Made by a program: the position numbers and the translations under genes. The notes below the pieces were generated by a model that saw only the letters and a list, made by a program, of their open reading frames with translations, made no database searches and was not told the origin of the DNA. A stretch of 64,000 bases of DNA from Giardia muris (taxonomy: Eukaryota > Fornicata > Diplomonadida > Hexamitidae): positions 2,294,001 through 2,358,000 of the forward strand of contig CM016925.1 in assembly GCA_006247105.1 (NCBI GenBank). The letters are read 5' to 3'. Shown piece after piece: positions 48,201-56,300 of this stretch. Numbering within the stretch: the first letter of the stretch is position 1; each line of letters begins with the position of its first letter.

Positions 48201-50363
48201 AAGCGAGGCCTTTGTCTTCATATAGAGTTTCTCCCCTAACTCTTTGGCTTGCAGGGCGCTATCTCTGTCTTGTTCGACGCGTTGCAATTCCGCCCGCAAA
48301 GATGTCAGCTCTGCAGACATGGTTGCAGACGTGTCAGAAGATGCTGCATACCGTTGTTCAAGTTCAGAAAAGGCGAGGCGCTGCTGTTCCAGGTGTTGTT
48401 GAACGCTATCGAAGCTAAGACGAAGACGAGCAATCTCCTGGTCCTTTTCCTCAAGAGCACGCGAAAGGCTATTTTTCTCACCAGAAAGGCTAAGATTGGC
48501 GGCCTCAAGCTTAGATTTCAGGTCAGAAAGAGAATCATTATTAAAGGACAGAGAAGAAATACTCTTTGTAGCCTTATCCAACTCCACTTCTTTTTCTTGA
48601 AGGAGAGTTGAAAGTTCATCGACTCGCTTTATCAACTCCTCGTTTTGGCTTCGGAGTTTAACAAGTTCGTCGTCGGACATGGCCCTATTTGCTTGGAGCT
48701 GTTCAACCTGCCGTATTGCTACATCTGCACGCCCTTCAGCGACCTGGAGTTTCGTGGTCATTTCCTCGAACATTGTCTTGAGGTCTTTTGCTTCAGTGGC
48801 GGCAAGAGACGCCTTTTCGGTCAAGTCTGCCACCTGTAACTCCAATTCATCATGTGAGCGCTTGGTCCTTTCCAACTCCATAGTCAACGCATTCTTTTCT
48901 TCAGCCGTCTCGGCTTGCATGTGACTAGTTGCGGTTGAGAGCTTCAACGCTTCCTCACGGAGCCTCGATATGGTGGTGGATAAGGAAGTATTCTCCTGTC
49001 GCACTGTATCAAGCTCCGTCTGTGTTTGTGTGAGAGTGCTTCGTAGGAGTTCATTCTCCTTATAAGCGTTATCCATGTACTCCTGGGATTCTATTACATA
49101 CTGATTTGCCTTCTCGAGCTTCTCTCGGTTCTCAGAGTCGACCTTCTTGAGAATTTCCACCTCGGCCTTTAGCGTTTCGATGCAAGCTCTACTCTCTTCC
49201 TTTTGTATCTGGGAATAGCGCTGGACCTCGAGGAGCTTGATCGTGAGGTTTTTAGTTTCATTCTTCAAGGAATCAATGGCCGTGGAGGAATCGAGGAGTT
49301 CTGTTATCCGCTGAGGTGTCATCACCACGGTACTCGTATCAATGACGGGAGAAACGCGGGTATTGATCTGAGGCGAAGGGATCTCGGAGAGTAAGGCTTG
49401 TGCTGCATGGTTACCACAGAAACTAGCTAAATCCTTTGCCGACATTGGAGGTTTGTAGGCATCCACCATCTCAGTGGTGACAAGGCTTGCTTCTGTGGTA
49501 CGAAGGATACGTATGAGTTCCAAATCATCATGCTTTATGGCTAACATTAGGGCTGTCAAACCACGTCTTGTCGCCTTACCAGCTTCCTCCTTAGCCAGTT
49601 CTTTTGCGATATCAGAATAGCCAAGAATGATCGCAAGCATTAGCGCAGTATATCCCTCCTCACCGTCGTATTCAAACCGATAGCCAAGCTCTGCTTTAGC
49701 GTGTTTGACAATCCCTTTGACAGCCTCAATGTTTTTGTGTTCTACAGCATGAACGAGAGCTGTTTTCCCAAGGATATCGGACGTGCCTGCAGATTCTGAG
49801 AGAATCCCAACGCACTCCTCTATTACGTTTGAATGCGTCCCACCAGAGAAGATGCAAGTATACATGAGTGGGGTGCGGCCCAGGGCATCAGTGTTTCCGG
49901 CCTGAGCCACCTGTTTGCGTAGCATTGTGGGATTATGAAAGCATGCAGCTTGAAATATTTCAGTCCAACCGCTCCCTTGCCTTTCGGCCACGTATAGGGA
50001 AGAGACGCACTTTGGATGTCCGCGGTCTGCAGCTATAAGGAGGGCGGTCGCGCCCGGGGGGACTCCAAGGAATAGACTAGTAGTTGTCTTTCCATGTTCG
50101 ATCTCTGCAAGGATTTGAACACACTCCGTGTGTCCATAGGCGGCCGCTAGCATGAGGGCAGTCCAGCCGGCGCTCGTCGTGAGGCGTTGCTCATGAGGGA
50201 GCAGAAATTTGACGATTTCGTCTCGTCCTTGTTCAGCGGCATGCATGAGTGCGGTGAAGCCGTGGTATGACTCGTCCTTGGTCGTGACGAGGTCTCCGTC
50301 AAGGGAGCGGAGGGTAGAAAGGTCTCCTTGTGCTGCGGCATGGAACCACACCTTCGGGTCCAT
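42243..50363 (-). CDS. Giant ankyrin/coiled-coil protein (2706 aa), paralog B
   Basis: This is a single uninterrupted 8.1-kb frame from the ATG at 50363, preceded by CTCAAAAA. Residues about 1-330 hold ankyrin repeats of the 21.1 type (VWFHAAAQGD, TALMHAAEQGR, TALMLAAAYGH). From about residue 355 to 2640 it is almost continuous coiled coil, dominated by Glu, Gln, Leu, Arg, Lys, Ser and Thr, with few prolines. The C-terminus is a short Ser-rich tail. A rod of roughly 2290 residues would be about 340 nm long if fully helical (0.1485 nm per residue). It is probably a structural spacer or tether in the cytoskeleton. No motor, kinase or membrane segment is seen. Confidence 0.9.
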   Translation of the reverse strand: MDPKVWFHAAAQGDLSTLRSLDGDLVTTKDESYHGFTALMHAAEQGRDEIVKFLLPHEQRLTTSAGWTALMLAAAYGHTECVQILAEIEHGKTTTSLFLGVPPGATALLIAADRGHPKCVSSLYVAERQGSGWTEIFQAACFHNPTMLRKQVAQAGNTDALGRTPLMYTCIFSGGTHSNVIEECVGILSESAGTSDILGKTALVHAVEHKNIEAVKGIVKHAKAELGYRFEYDGEEGYTALMLAIILGYSDIAKELAKEEAGKATRRGLTALMLAIKHDDLELIRILRTTEASLVTTEMVDAYKPPMSAKDLASFCGNHAAQALLSEIPSPQINTRVSPVIDTSTVVMTPQRITELLDSSTAIDSLKNETKNLTIKLLEVQRYSQIQKEESRACIETLKAEVEILKKVDSENREKLEKANQYVIESQEYMDNAYKENELLRSTLTQTQTELDTVRQENTSLSTTISRLREEALKLSTATSHMQAETAEEKNALTMELERTKRSHDELELQVADLTEKASLAATEAKDLKTMFEEMTTKLQVAEGRADVAIRQVEQLQANRAMSDDELVKLRSQNEELIKRVDELSTLLQEKEVELDKATKSISSLSFNNDSLSDLKSKLEAANLSLSGEKNSLSRALEEKDQEIARLRLSFDSVQQHLEQQRLAFSELEQRYAASSDTSATMSAELTSLRAELQRVEQDRDSALQAKELGEKLYMKTKASLDEEMRQRGELSARLTEKEAALLKAQSECDDLSRQLMSLTYKDTMNKETIDSLTVSLEKLRKQMTELELREKDSQATILDLQKASDRTTTSRDLLERTVSDLHKCLAEKSVSVEQLERDLATTQRKLSEQEGVIAVQTHDISALTLQNQVHETAIAKLEATIEGNERLLGLAEEEKTELEQQMRGLKSDLALLRTTHEETQSELSNLRRANELLTAEKEEFRQMYASTSLQVTATEASRSELESTQAICRQQIADLEECLRQEKAELVQCRQQLQERCEQLEQERRTVSRKEAMVRDLEDAHEKGTTERHDLQRQIQGLIGDLEIARKDYSMLQIMKGQLEAERTALESRLATADKTCAHLREELQETHNILTTTKAQVRSMEKAEERLKEEFTRTKERLQDLTTETNSLASDKASTQSKLSTLQQDYQSLQTQFSTKEQQLIDFAATRRSLEDSLQQLREEFTTVTTERNSLKEAYELLSQQSETVKSTSMQLDEQCTQLRNRVAELETLNSTLDSKHMNLERRLRESETSDKTLQAELTALRAEHQPLQQAHQLLNEKYAKVCKELDEALSRSNTLQQQVKAATDQLAHTSEGERRTESRLEALRRENEQLSSELERLRQMYQDAESARLESQRQAAAQTRELSQSQTHLQALERETNALNSELTDLRFRLEASEATASKNTRLLGDVTEARDSLVKRTDNLESKIDALHKERLELTTQLTAERSKSDGLAREADELRQNLEAANRRILSLQADVDRMQQSLSIQQGDIDALSMTRTASHDALQKMSEQISGFQMERELNQKGMESMAKHISQLNLEMEERQQRVAELTAQLSAAQVATTTLERSYASSLKQIEALEEQKDVFQRESEKTFEGLQTALREKSETDKKVLELSKRAADQEAQITTLQKAVESATKFNADVSSASESTSKSLKLVQRQLSDAKAEVVGLVTKLNSASARILEQEAELERLSGQLSEQTRALQAKEVEFVTLSCQTATLTKKADELAANLAKAEEDYELTSKRLAETESELVAARRDLGSVTRRAEKLQQDVNSFAASSLTNTRQIAELEATRDALEKEVAYSTRRIKSLEEEKETLSRNLLARKRSSDELEEEKLALQRTIINYQGTLKDYDSTIDTNKKKVQSMQSTITDLEQRLEKAAEQNSKLHTQIRSLENEGEVLKRMLNDGSHSLTEIEQHRLASDKALSVTQANLAEQETKTLELENKVQSWRNRYELLRQEKHELEQQMTELRLTNTTLQQKCSTLDDSVHLLQRQMLDKDRVVDELTDKLSAHLRTEDKLRTDFEHQCSKTQGYQQKLTELATEALEQARTLETERMLVDDLKARIQEFEQTIERRERREKELEAEYEQCRQQLSEALLDIDSYNHSLTLKDKELETVSFQLSAAQADLKSQKLSTQQQKRKYQEREKDIADMQEKVREGQKIHAQLTAECAHLHKELEQANASLETMISQGEHLSRTTVLTTQKANEYRTELSEKTAELEQMAQTLAQQAAELEVTKTTLDERVAQVESLLTANAELEEKLGAAAVEAAARATRLKAEEGVSATLREANNSLQSDLSLASEKIQKQLEKLARLEKEAMDLQTNLDDASYQVDAATTKLELLQSQLDTIAAERDALLKVNDQLKGTLTEVMDQRLEAEEALRTEKLSTTRLMTEKDATDRRYASRQAAYDDLAREHKALLDQYYSLTTSNEQLTTELAAYRAASAQKPDNVTSLMELDTLRTQLSHVLVEQEQSQEENKKLETKNQFLLEEKQQCTRIIKGLNKDIVHLKMQVVDLQKQVSVLSMQLSVSEREASEAKTSFEQARVQLRACREELSTAKRDTVEARKMQTDLSTMNTTISSYADKYAATIAQYADLIRNHDDPVAFFEKYRMAQKNPEIQHNSAMQDFLEANKVLLENCLRMQRKYERLSEYIDYIKDELIQNDRKYLAWMQYKTELFNKRTGYSASRPSSALSHTSHSSENVKPKM

Positions 50364-50557
50364 TTTTTGAGCGAGTGCTACATAACAAGGATGTTAAGTA
50401 CTATAAGAAGAACTGAAGGGAGGGCTATGGGGTGATCCAAAGGGGTAAAGCAGAGGTGTCTGAAGCCTCATGCCTCATCTCTGGGGAATGAATGAGTAGT
50501 ATGGCTTGACCGTTAGTTGTGTGAAATCATACACCTTTGAAAGATGAAGGAAAAAAG
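50364..50557. other. Short spacer upstream of giant ankyrin and discoidin-type genes
   Basis: The 194 nt separate two divergent starts. A-rich initiators occur at both ends (AAAAAA before the ATG at 50363, GGAAAAAAG before 50558). No other feature is seen. Confidence 0.45.
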
Positions 50558-51007
50558 ATGCTGAAGAACTATGGCTTTCTCGATCATGGGGCGCGCATCG
50601 TCGACTTCTCTTCGCAATATCACCACAACTCGGGTGTTCAAAACGTCATCCTCCCTGACCACTCCATTTGTTGGTTCACATCCGTATATGTGCCGCTTCC
50701 TCAATACGCCATCGTCGACTTAGGACAACCGATTCTTTTGAGTCGTATTGGGATCTTCCTACATGGCGAGAATAATCAGAACCCGAGTCGGATAGGTTTC
50801 GCTTGTGGTGATACCCAAGACTGTTCACAGCCCCTCTTGACAACAGATTTAGAATACCGTGGTGGAGATCACCTCTGGGATATCCCTCCAACTGTCGCTC
50901 GTTACGTCCGTTACACAATCCTTGATAACTTTGGCGGTTCTGGTGCCTATACGACAAACCTGCAACTCTATGGAAAGCCGGCCGATCAGACTCATACAGA
51001 AGAGTAA
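50558..51007 (+). CDS. Discoidin / F5-8 type C-like galactose-binding fold protein (NR2C2AP-like)
   Basis: The protein has 149 residues from the ATG at 50558, preceded by GGAAAAAAG; the frame from 50537 starts at TTG. A jelly-roll pattern is seen: CWFTSVYVPLPQYAIVDLGQPILLSRIGIFL (an aromatic-rich strand followed by the conserved DLG strand), and a closing RYVRYTILDNFGGSGAYTTNLQLYG, as in the discoidin domain of NR2C2-associated protein and IFT25-like proteins. There is no signal peptide, so it is likely intracellular. The specific ligand is unknown. It sits between two ankyrin/coiled-coil paralogs. Confidence 0.7.
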   Translation: MLKNYGFLDHGARIVDFSSQYHHNSGVQNVILPDHSICWFTSVYVPLPQYAIVDLGQPILLSRIGIFLHGENNQNPSRIGFACGDTQDCSQPLLTTDLEYRGGDHLWDIPPTVARYVRYTILDNFGGSGAYTTNLQLYGKPADQTHTEE

Positions 51008-51030
51008 AAATCTTTACTACCCGCCTCAAC

Positions 51031-53283
51031 TTAGTAATCCCCATACTTCATTCCGCCATAACTGCTGGAGATCCCACCGAACTCGGAGCCGTGGAAGTCG
51101 CTTCCCATCCCAAGATCCCCTGCTGCACTCGCAGATCGGCCAAGAGAGCCGCTCCTGATCAAGTTAGACATCTCATCGATGATCTCGGGCATCGTGAAGT
51201 GCTGGGACGCGCCGACCCCGGGGGCATCCTCCGCAAAGCCCTTGGAGGCCTCGGTCGCCTTCTTTAGAGTGTCGGACAGGCGCTTGTTGCAGACCCAGAC
51301 GTCGTCGATAAGCATCGAGATGATCGAGTTCGCCTCATTGAGCTTTCGAGACTTGTCAAAGAGCTTGTCGCGCATGACGTCCGCCTCCGTACGGAGCTGA
51401 GTGTAGCGGTCGACAGTGATGCCCTCCGCCTCGAACCTCTCCATGTTCTCCTGCATGTCCATCAGGTTCTTCTGCATTTCCTCCATGTCTTCGAGCAGGC
51501 GCTTCGCCTCGTCATGCTCCGCGCTGAGCGTGTCGAACTCCTGGCGCGTCACCTCGATGTCCCTCTGAAGCTCGGAGATAGTGCGCTCGGAATTGCGGAG
51601 CTTCTCCTCGAGCTTTGCAGTCTTCTCCTGCGCGCCCAGAAGCTGGCCGAGCGTGCAATCGTCGCTATTCTTGAGGGTCTCAATGTGGTTCTCGAGCTCC
51701 TCGACGTGCCTGTTGATGACGTCGACCTCCGTGCGGGCTGCCTCGACCTCCTTCCTTGCCGCCTCCTTGACCTCCTCGACCTCTTCTTCCATGGCCCTGA
51801 CATCCTTCAGCTTATCCGCGTACTGCTGCTCGACAATAGTGATCTTCTTCTCAAGCTCGCTCATATCGTAGAGGTGCCCTTTCATGTCGCGAAGCTGGTT
51901 CTGCATCTCCTCGAGCTTCGCACGGTTCTCGTCACGCTCCCGGATGGCGTTCGCGGTCTCGACGCGCATCGCCTCGAGCTCACGGATGGCATCGCCTTGG
52001 GCAATGATGTCGTTGATCGCGCGGAAGAAGGTATCAGTGTCGTTGACTCCGAGGGTGACCGCGAGACGCTGGACAATCTCCGTGAGAGGCTTATCAGTGA
52101 CGAGGTTGAACTCCTCGTTACGCCCGTCGAGCATCAGGGCGGAGACGATACACTGCTCTATCTCGTCCTCGTAGACCTGGAGGACGTCGACGCACTCTGT
52201 ATAACCTTGCTTGACGGCAATGTTGTAGGCGGACCAGCCCGCGTCATTGCGGAGTCCGTGCTCAATAGGTGCGAGAAGGCGGACAACATCAGGCTTGTTT
52301 GCGATTGTGGCATACTGGAGGGCGGAAGACTTTGTTGGGGCGTGCCCAAGCGGCCCAGTGCTCTGCATGCTTGCTTCGAAGGGCAGGAGCGTCCCAACGA
52401 TTTCCGCATGGCCGCGGCGGGCGGCGAACATCATAGCAGTGGTCCCGGTCTTGCTCCCACGCCTGCTTTCGGCGTCGATCAGGTACTTCACGCATGGAAG
52501 ATGGCCGGAGTCCGCGGCAAGGATAAGTGCCGTCGATCCCTCGTGCTCGCCACAGTTCGGATTGTTCATGGGGATGATCTCACCGATATCCTCAGGCATC
52601 GTCTCCATGAGGACGCGGACGGCCTCAGCACGCCCGTACTCTGCAGCGAGCATGAGCGGGGTCTTCCCAGAGACGTCCCTGCAGCCCCTGTACTTCCCAA
52701 GGAGGATGTTGATGGCCGAGACAGAGTCGCGAGGGGAGATTGCGGCGTAGTGAAGAGGCGTCCTCCCAACGCAATCCTCGACCATGTCCTTGTCGGCGGC
52801 GTGTGCGCGGAGACTGTTCTCATTCGCATCGATGGCTGCGAAGAGGACATCGTTGAGGAAGGGACGCTCCTGCTCGAAGTCCATGAGGATCTTAACGACG
52901 GCTAGGTTGCCGCGGGAGGCTGCGATCTCGATCGCAGTCGCGCCCTCGGGGTACCCGTAGGTGCTGGCTGTCATCTGACGGCCAGCCTGGTAAGGCGCAA
53001 GAGCAGCAGCAGCGGCGTCGTGCCCGGCGAAGGCCGCAGACATGAGGGCCGTCCAGCCGCTCTCGTTCTTCAACTCCTTCTCGTATGGCAGGAGGTACTT
53101 GACAGTCCCGATATGGCCGTGCTCTGCAGCAAGGTGCAAGGCTGAGAGGTGCGGCGTATCGGGGAGGACAGAGCCCTGGTACTGCTTGCAGTGGACGACG
53201 GTGAACTTGATGTCTCCAGTCTTCGCGGCCTCGAACCAGCCGGCGAGGTTCTTCTGGTACTGGGAGCTTCTCGGATCCGCCAT
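51031..53283 (-). CDS. Ankyrin-repeat/coiled-coil protein (protein 21.1 type), paralog C
   Basis: The protein has 750 residues from the ATG at 53283, preceded by AAAAAAAGAAAG. Ankyrin repeats fill about residues 15-385 (GWFEAAKTGD, LHLAAEHGHI, TALMSAAFAGH, MFAARRGHAE). A coiled coil follows at about 430-640. The tail is Gly/Ser/Tyr/Phe-rich (SDFHGSEFGG, GGMKYGDY). Codon use is noticeably more GC-ending than in its neighbours, which in Giardia usually indicates high expression. This would suit an abundant structural component, for example of the ventral disc or flagella; that is inferred. Confidence 0.9.
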   Translation of the reverse strand: MADPRSSQYQKNLAGWFEAAKTGDIKFTVVHCKQYQGSVLPDTPHLSALHLAAEHGHIGTVKYLLPYEKELKNESGWTALMSAAFAGHDAAAAALAPYQAGRQMTASTYGYPEGATAIEIAASRGNLAVVKILMDFEQERPFLNDVLFAAIDANENSLRAHAADKDMVEDCVGRTPLHYAAISPRDSVSAINILLGKYRGCRDVSGKTPLMLAAEYGRAEAVRVLMETMPEDIGEIIPMNNPNCGEHEGSTALILAADSGHLPCVKYLIDAESRRGSKTGTTAMMFAARRGHAEIVGTLLPFEASMQSTGPLGHAPTKSSALQYATIANKPDVVRLLAPIEHGLRNDAGWSAYNIAVKQGYTECVDVLQVYEDEIEQCIVSALMLDGRNEEFNLVTDKPLTEIVQRLAVTLGVNDTDTFFRAINDIIAQGDAIRELEAMRVETANAIRERDENRAKLEEMQNQLRDMKGHLYDMSELEKKITIVEQQYADKLKDVRAMEEEVEEVKEAARKEVEAARTEVDVINRHVEELENHIETLKNSDDCTLGQLLGAQEKTAKLEEKLRNSERTISELQRDIEVTRQEFDTLSAEHDEAKRLLEDMEEMQKNLMDMQENMERFEAEGITVDRYTQLRTEADVMRDKLFDKSRKLNEANSIISMLIDDVWVCNKRLSDTLKKATEASKGFAEDAPGVGASQHFTMPEIIDEMSNLIRSGSLGRSASAAGDLGMGSDFHGSEFGGISSSYGGMKYGDY

Positions 53284-53396
53284 CTTTCTTTTTTTGGCCC
53301 AGATTGCGCATTTGTGCGCACTCAGTCAAATGACTCCTTGGAATTGAGTATGATGCTTTGAGAGGCGATCTCGTCGACCCTCTGCACCACATAAAA

Positions 53397-56300
53397 ATGA
53401 GTATCGCGACCCTCCCCCTCTCGCCCGCCGGACCCTTCGGCGCGGGGCGCTGTCTCACCGTTCACACGCATGAGCAGGGGTGTCTGATCCATAGTAACGC
53501 CGACGCTGGGCAATGTGAGATTACCATCCTTGTTCCTCTCCGGCTCGCGTCCTGCTCGGACCGTTTTGCCGCTGCGCTTCTCCAACGCTTACTGAGTCGA
53601 CAAGTCGATTGTGGGCATGGAATGCACGGTAGAAGCCTCAAGAACCATTGTGCGTCACATATCTTGAGCCAACCACGAGTGCGTATCTATCCACGTTCTG
53701 AGGCCTTAGAGGTCTACTTCTCAGCCCCCTCTGTGCTTATTGAGAAGAAGAAGGCCATTCTGGCGGAGGTTCTCATTATGGCCCTATCATCTATCTTCTA
53801 CTGTGGTGACTTCCATTATCTGACAGTAGACTTCCTTCAAGAAGCAATTCAAGCCTTGGACGCCGCGTTCCTTGAGACTCTCTTGCATGATTCACTATAT
53901 GATCGCCATAGTATTGCAAACATCGATCATGGCGTTCGTCTTGAGAAGGATTTCATCGCTAAGTGCAAGAAGAATTTGCGAGATTATCATAGTACCGTTG
54001 TGAAGTCCGCACCCTTCTTCGTCATCGTCAGTACGCATGATGCGACCGTCCCTTTGAAACTCCTTGATGAGATCAAGAAATGGTGTACTCGTACGACAGA
54101 TGAGTCTCCAGGGTTTCACGCGGAAGGTTTGAAGCGTGGGTGCCAGGTTGGTGCATCCGTTTGTACTAATCGAGGAACGTATCTCCTGAAAGAAACTGTG
54201 ACAAGCCTTAGCGTTGAGAAGTGTGTGGTCTATCGAGTTGTTAGAGATGGAAGGGAATGTACCTGGTTTGGTGACTTAATCCTTTATTCGGCCCGTTTTC
54301 CTGTAACATCAATCTTCAACATCAACCTGATGCGTTTAGTTCTGACATGGTTCTCAGAACAATCACGCCTAATGATGGCCATCTATTCTAGCTCCTCTCA
54401 TGCCGCTTATCTCCAAAAGGGCTTGATTGGAACTCTTGTTCGTTATCGTGATTGGGTTGATAACAAGATCTGTCATGTTGAACTCTATTTCGAGAAGATT
54501 CCGCTTTTATATATCGAACTCTTGAAGAATGCCATTCAGCCCTTTCAGTTATGGCCCGCCCTTGTCGCTTATTTCAGAGAGCATGTAGAAAGCTTTCGTG
54601 AATATTTAGCTTCAGTTCGTGACGATTATATTTCCCGTTTCATGATGGATCCACATGGAACATTTCTTGATGATACCGTCCCTTTCTTCATGAGTGCTTG
54701 TATAGATGCAAATGGTCATCCAGGAACCAACCATCTCTCTCCAGATGATGTCTATGGACCCCACGTCTTCCTATCCGGCGCCTACTCAACTCTTTATGAC
54801 ATTTGGAGCTCTAGGACTGAAGCTCTTCTTCATAGACCAACTATCCAAGCGAATCCTCTTCTATCTCCAAGCACCATCAAGGATTACTTGGAGCCTAACA
54901 TTCGCACCGCTGTCTTGGAGATCTCTGATACATTGAATGAGCAAAGTAAGTTCATAGACACAGGAGCTACTGGAGGACGTCCACATTCCATCTCCTTGAA
55001 TACCAGCGTTTATCGTTACGATCGTGACATATCTGTCTCTCTGGCCGTGGCAGATACTCTGACGTCAGCGTTTGTCCTCTCAAAGTATTCAAACTTCTGC
55101 GGTCTCATACTTGGTTCTTTTGCAGCACCTCTTCGCATCAGTGTGGCCCTTTTGGGAAAGCCTATCGTACTTGAACAGCTCGTTTGTGAGTTTATTCATC
55201 TTCTCTTCTCAGGAGCATGGGGTGTCTACGTATTGATTGATAAGGCAACAAATATTCCAGCTCTACTTGAACTTGCCCATAACAAGCCGAGTAGGGTGTT
55301 CAGACCATTCAAGCCCGTCGTGAACTATTACTTGAGGCGTACAGATGCGACCCTAACGTTTCGTAACCCATTAGCTGAACTTCCTGAGTTTCCATTGCCT
55401 AATATCGGAAAGTATGTGACTCCTGATGTGGACCGTTGGGTGGCTGCGGCAGCTGAGGCATCATCTGCCGAGACGACAAGTACTTCGCATGAGTTTACAC
55501 TTCCACTTCTTGAGCAATGCCTTTCTCAGATCAAGCATCCGGCCGGGCCAAAGTACCTATGTAGCACCGATCCATGCCTAAAGGAGCTATTTGGTGAGCC
55601 GTTGGCAAGGCTGATCACACAAAGCAGAGAGATCGACTCTCCTACCGGGATCTCATTCCTGGGGCGTGTTACTGACATCTCCAACGCCGTCTATTACGAG
55701 CGAGTCATTTCGCGCCGTCATATCGGCGACGACCGGCTTACAGCCCTTTGGCGCATCCCGAATATGAGTGTTATCTCATCTCTCCAATTGGCTCGGTATA
55801 TAGATATGACCCTTGGAGACGTGAAATACCCGGTGGATGCTCTTAACCTGGAGGAGCACGTGGCAGGGAGCTTCAAGGTTCATGAAGAGCGCCAGATGGA
55901 CCCAGATCTTCCAGGCGTATTGTCAACCACATCCCTCTATAACGATATCGAACACTCCTTCAAGGTCTATTTGGACTTCGACATCTCCCACCTCGTTTCC
56001 CTTGGACCATCTCTTGACATCTACCGCTTCCTCACACAGTACTTACGCCGCCTCTCGAATAGCACGCGGGACGTCAAGTTTATGCTTATCTTCGGGGCAA
56101 CCTTCGTCCGTGTGATCGTCACAGCCCGAACCCTTCGCCGTTTTGAAAGAGCCTTGCAGAACTTCTTCAAGATCTTGGCCGTCTCCCGCCCGTCTACTAA
56201 CGTCATCCTCTTCCATTTTGGTGGTACGCGCCTATTGCACTTCTATTCACGTTTGGCCTCGGAACTCTTCGTCAGTAAGAAGGTCAGTAGCCACCTCTTC

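Noticed and set aside
51514..52905. A 463-codon open frame on the plus strand opposite ankyrin paralog C
   Set aside because: It lies entirely antisense to a well-conserved ankyrin/coiled-coil gene with GC-rich third positions, which suppress stop codons in the antisense frames. Its product is a low-complexity Leu/Val/Asp-rich shadow with no domain.
53358..53396. N-terminal extension of the 1574-residue protein
   Set aside because: The extension begins at TTG; the ATG at 53397 has the A-rich initiator typical of the other genes.
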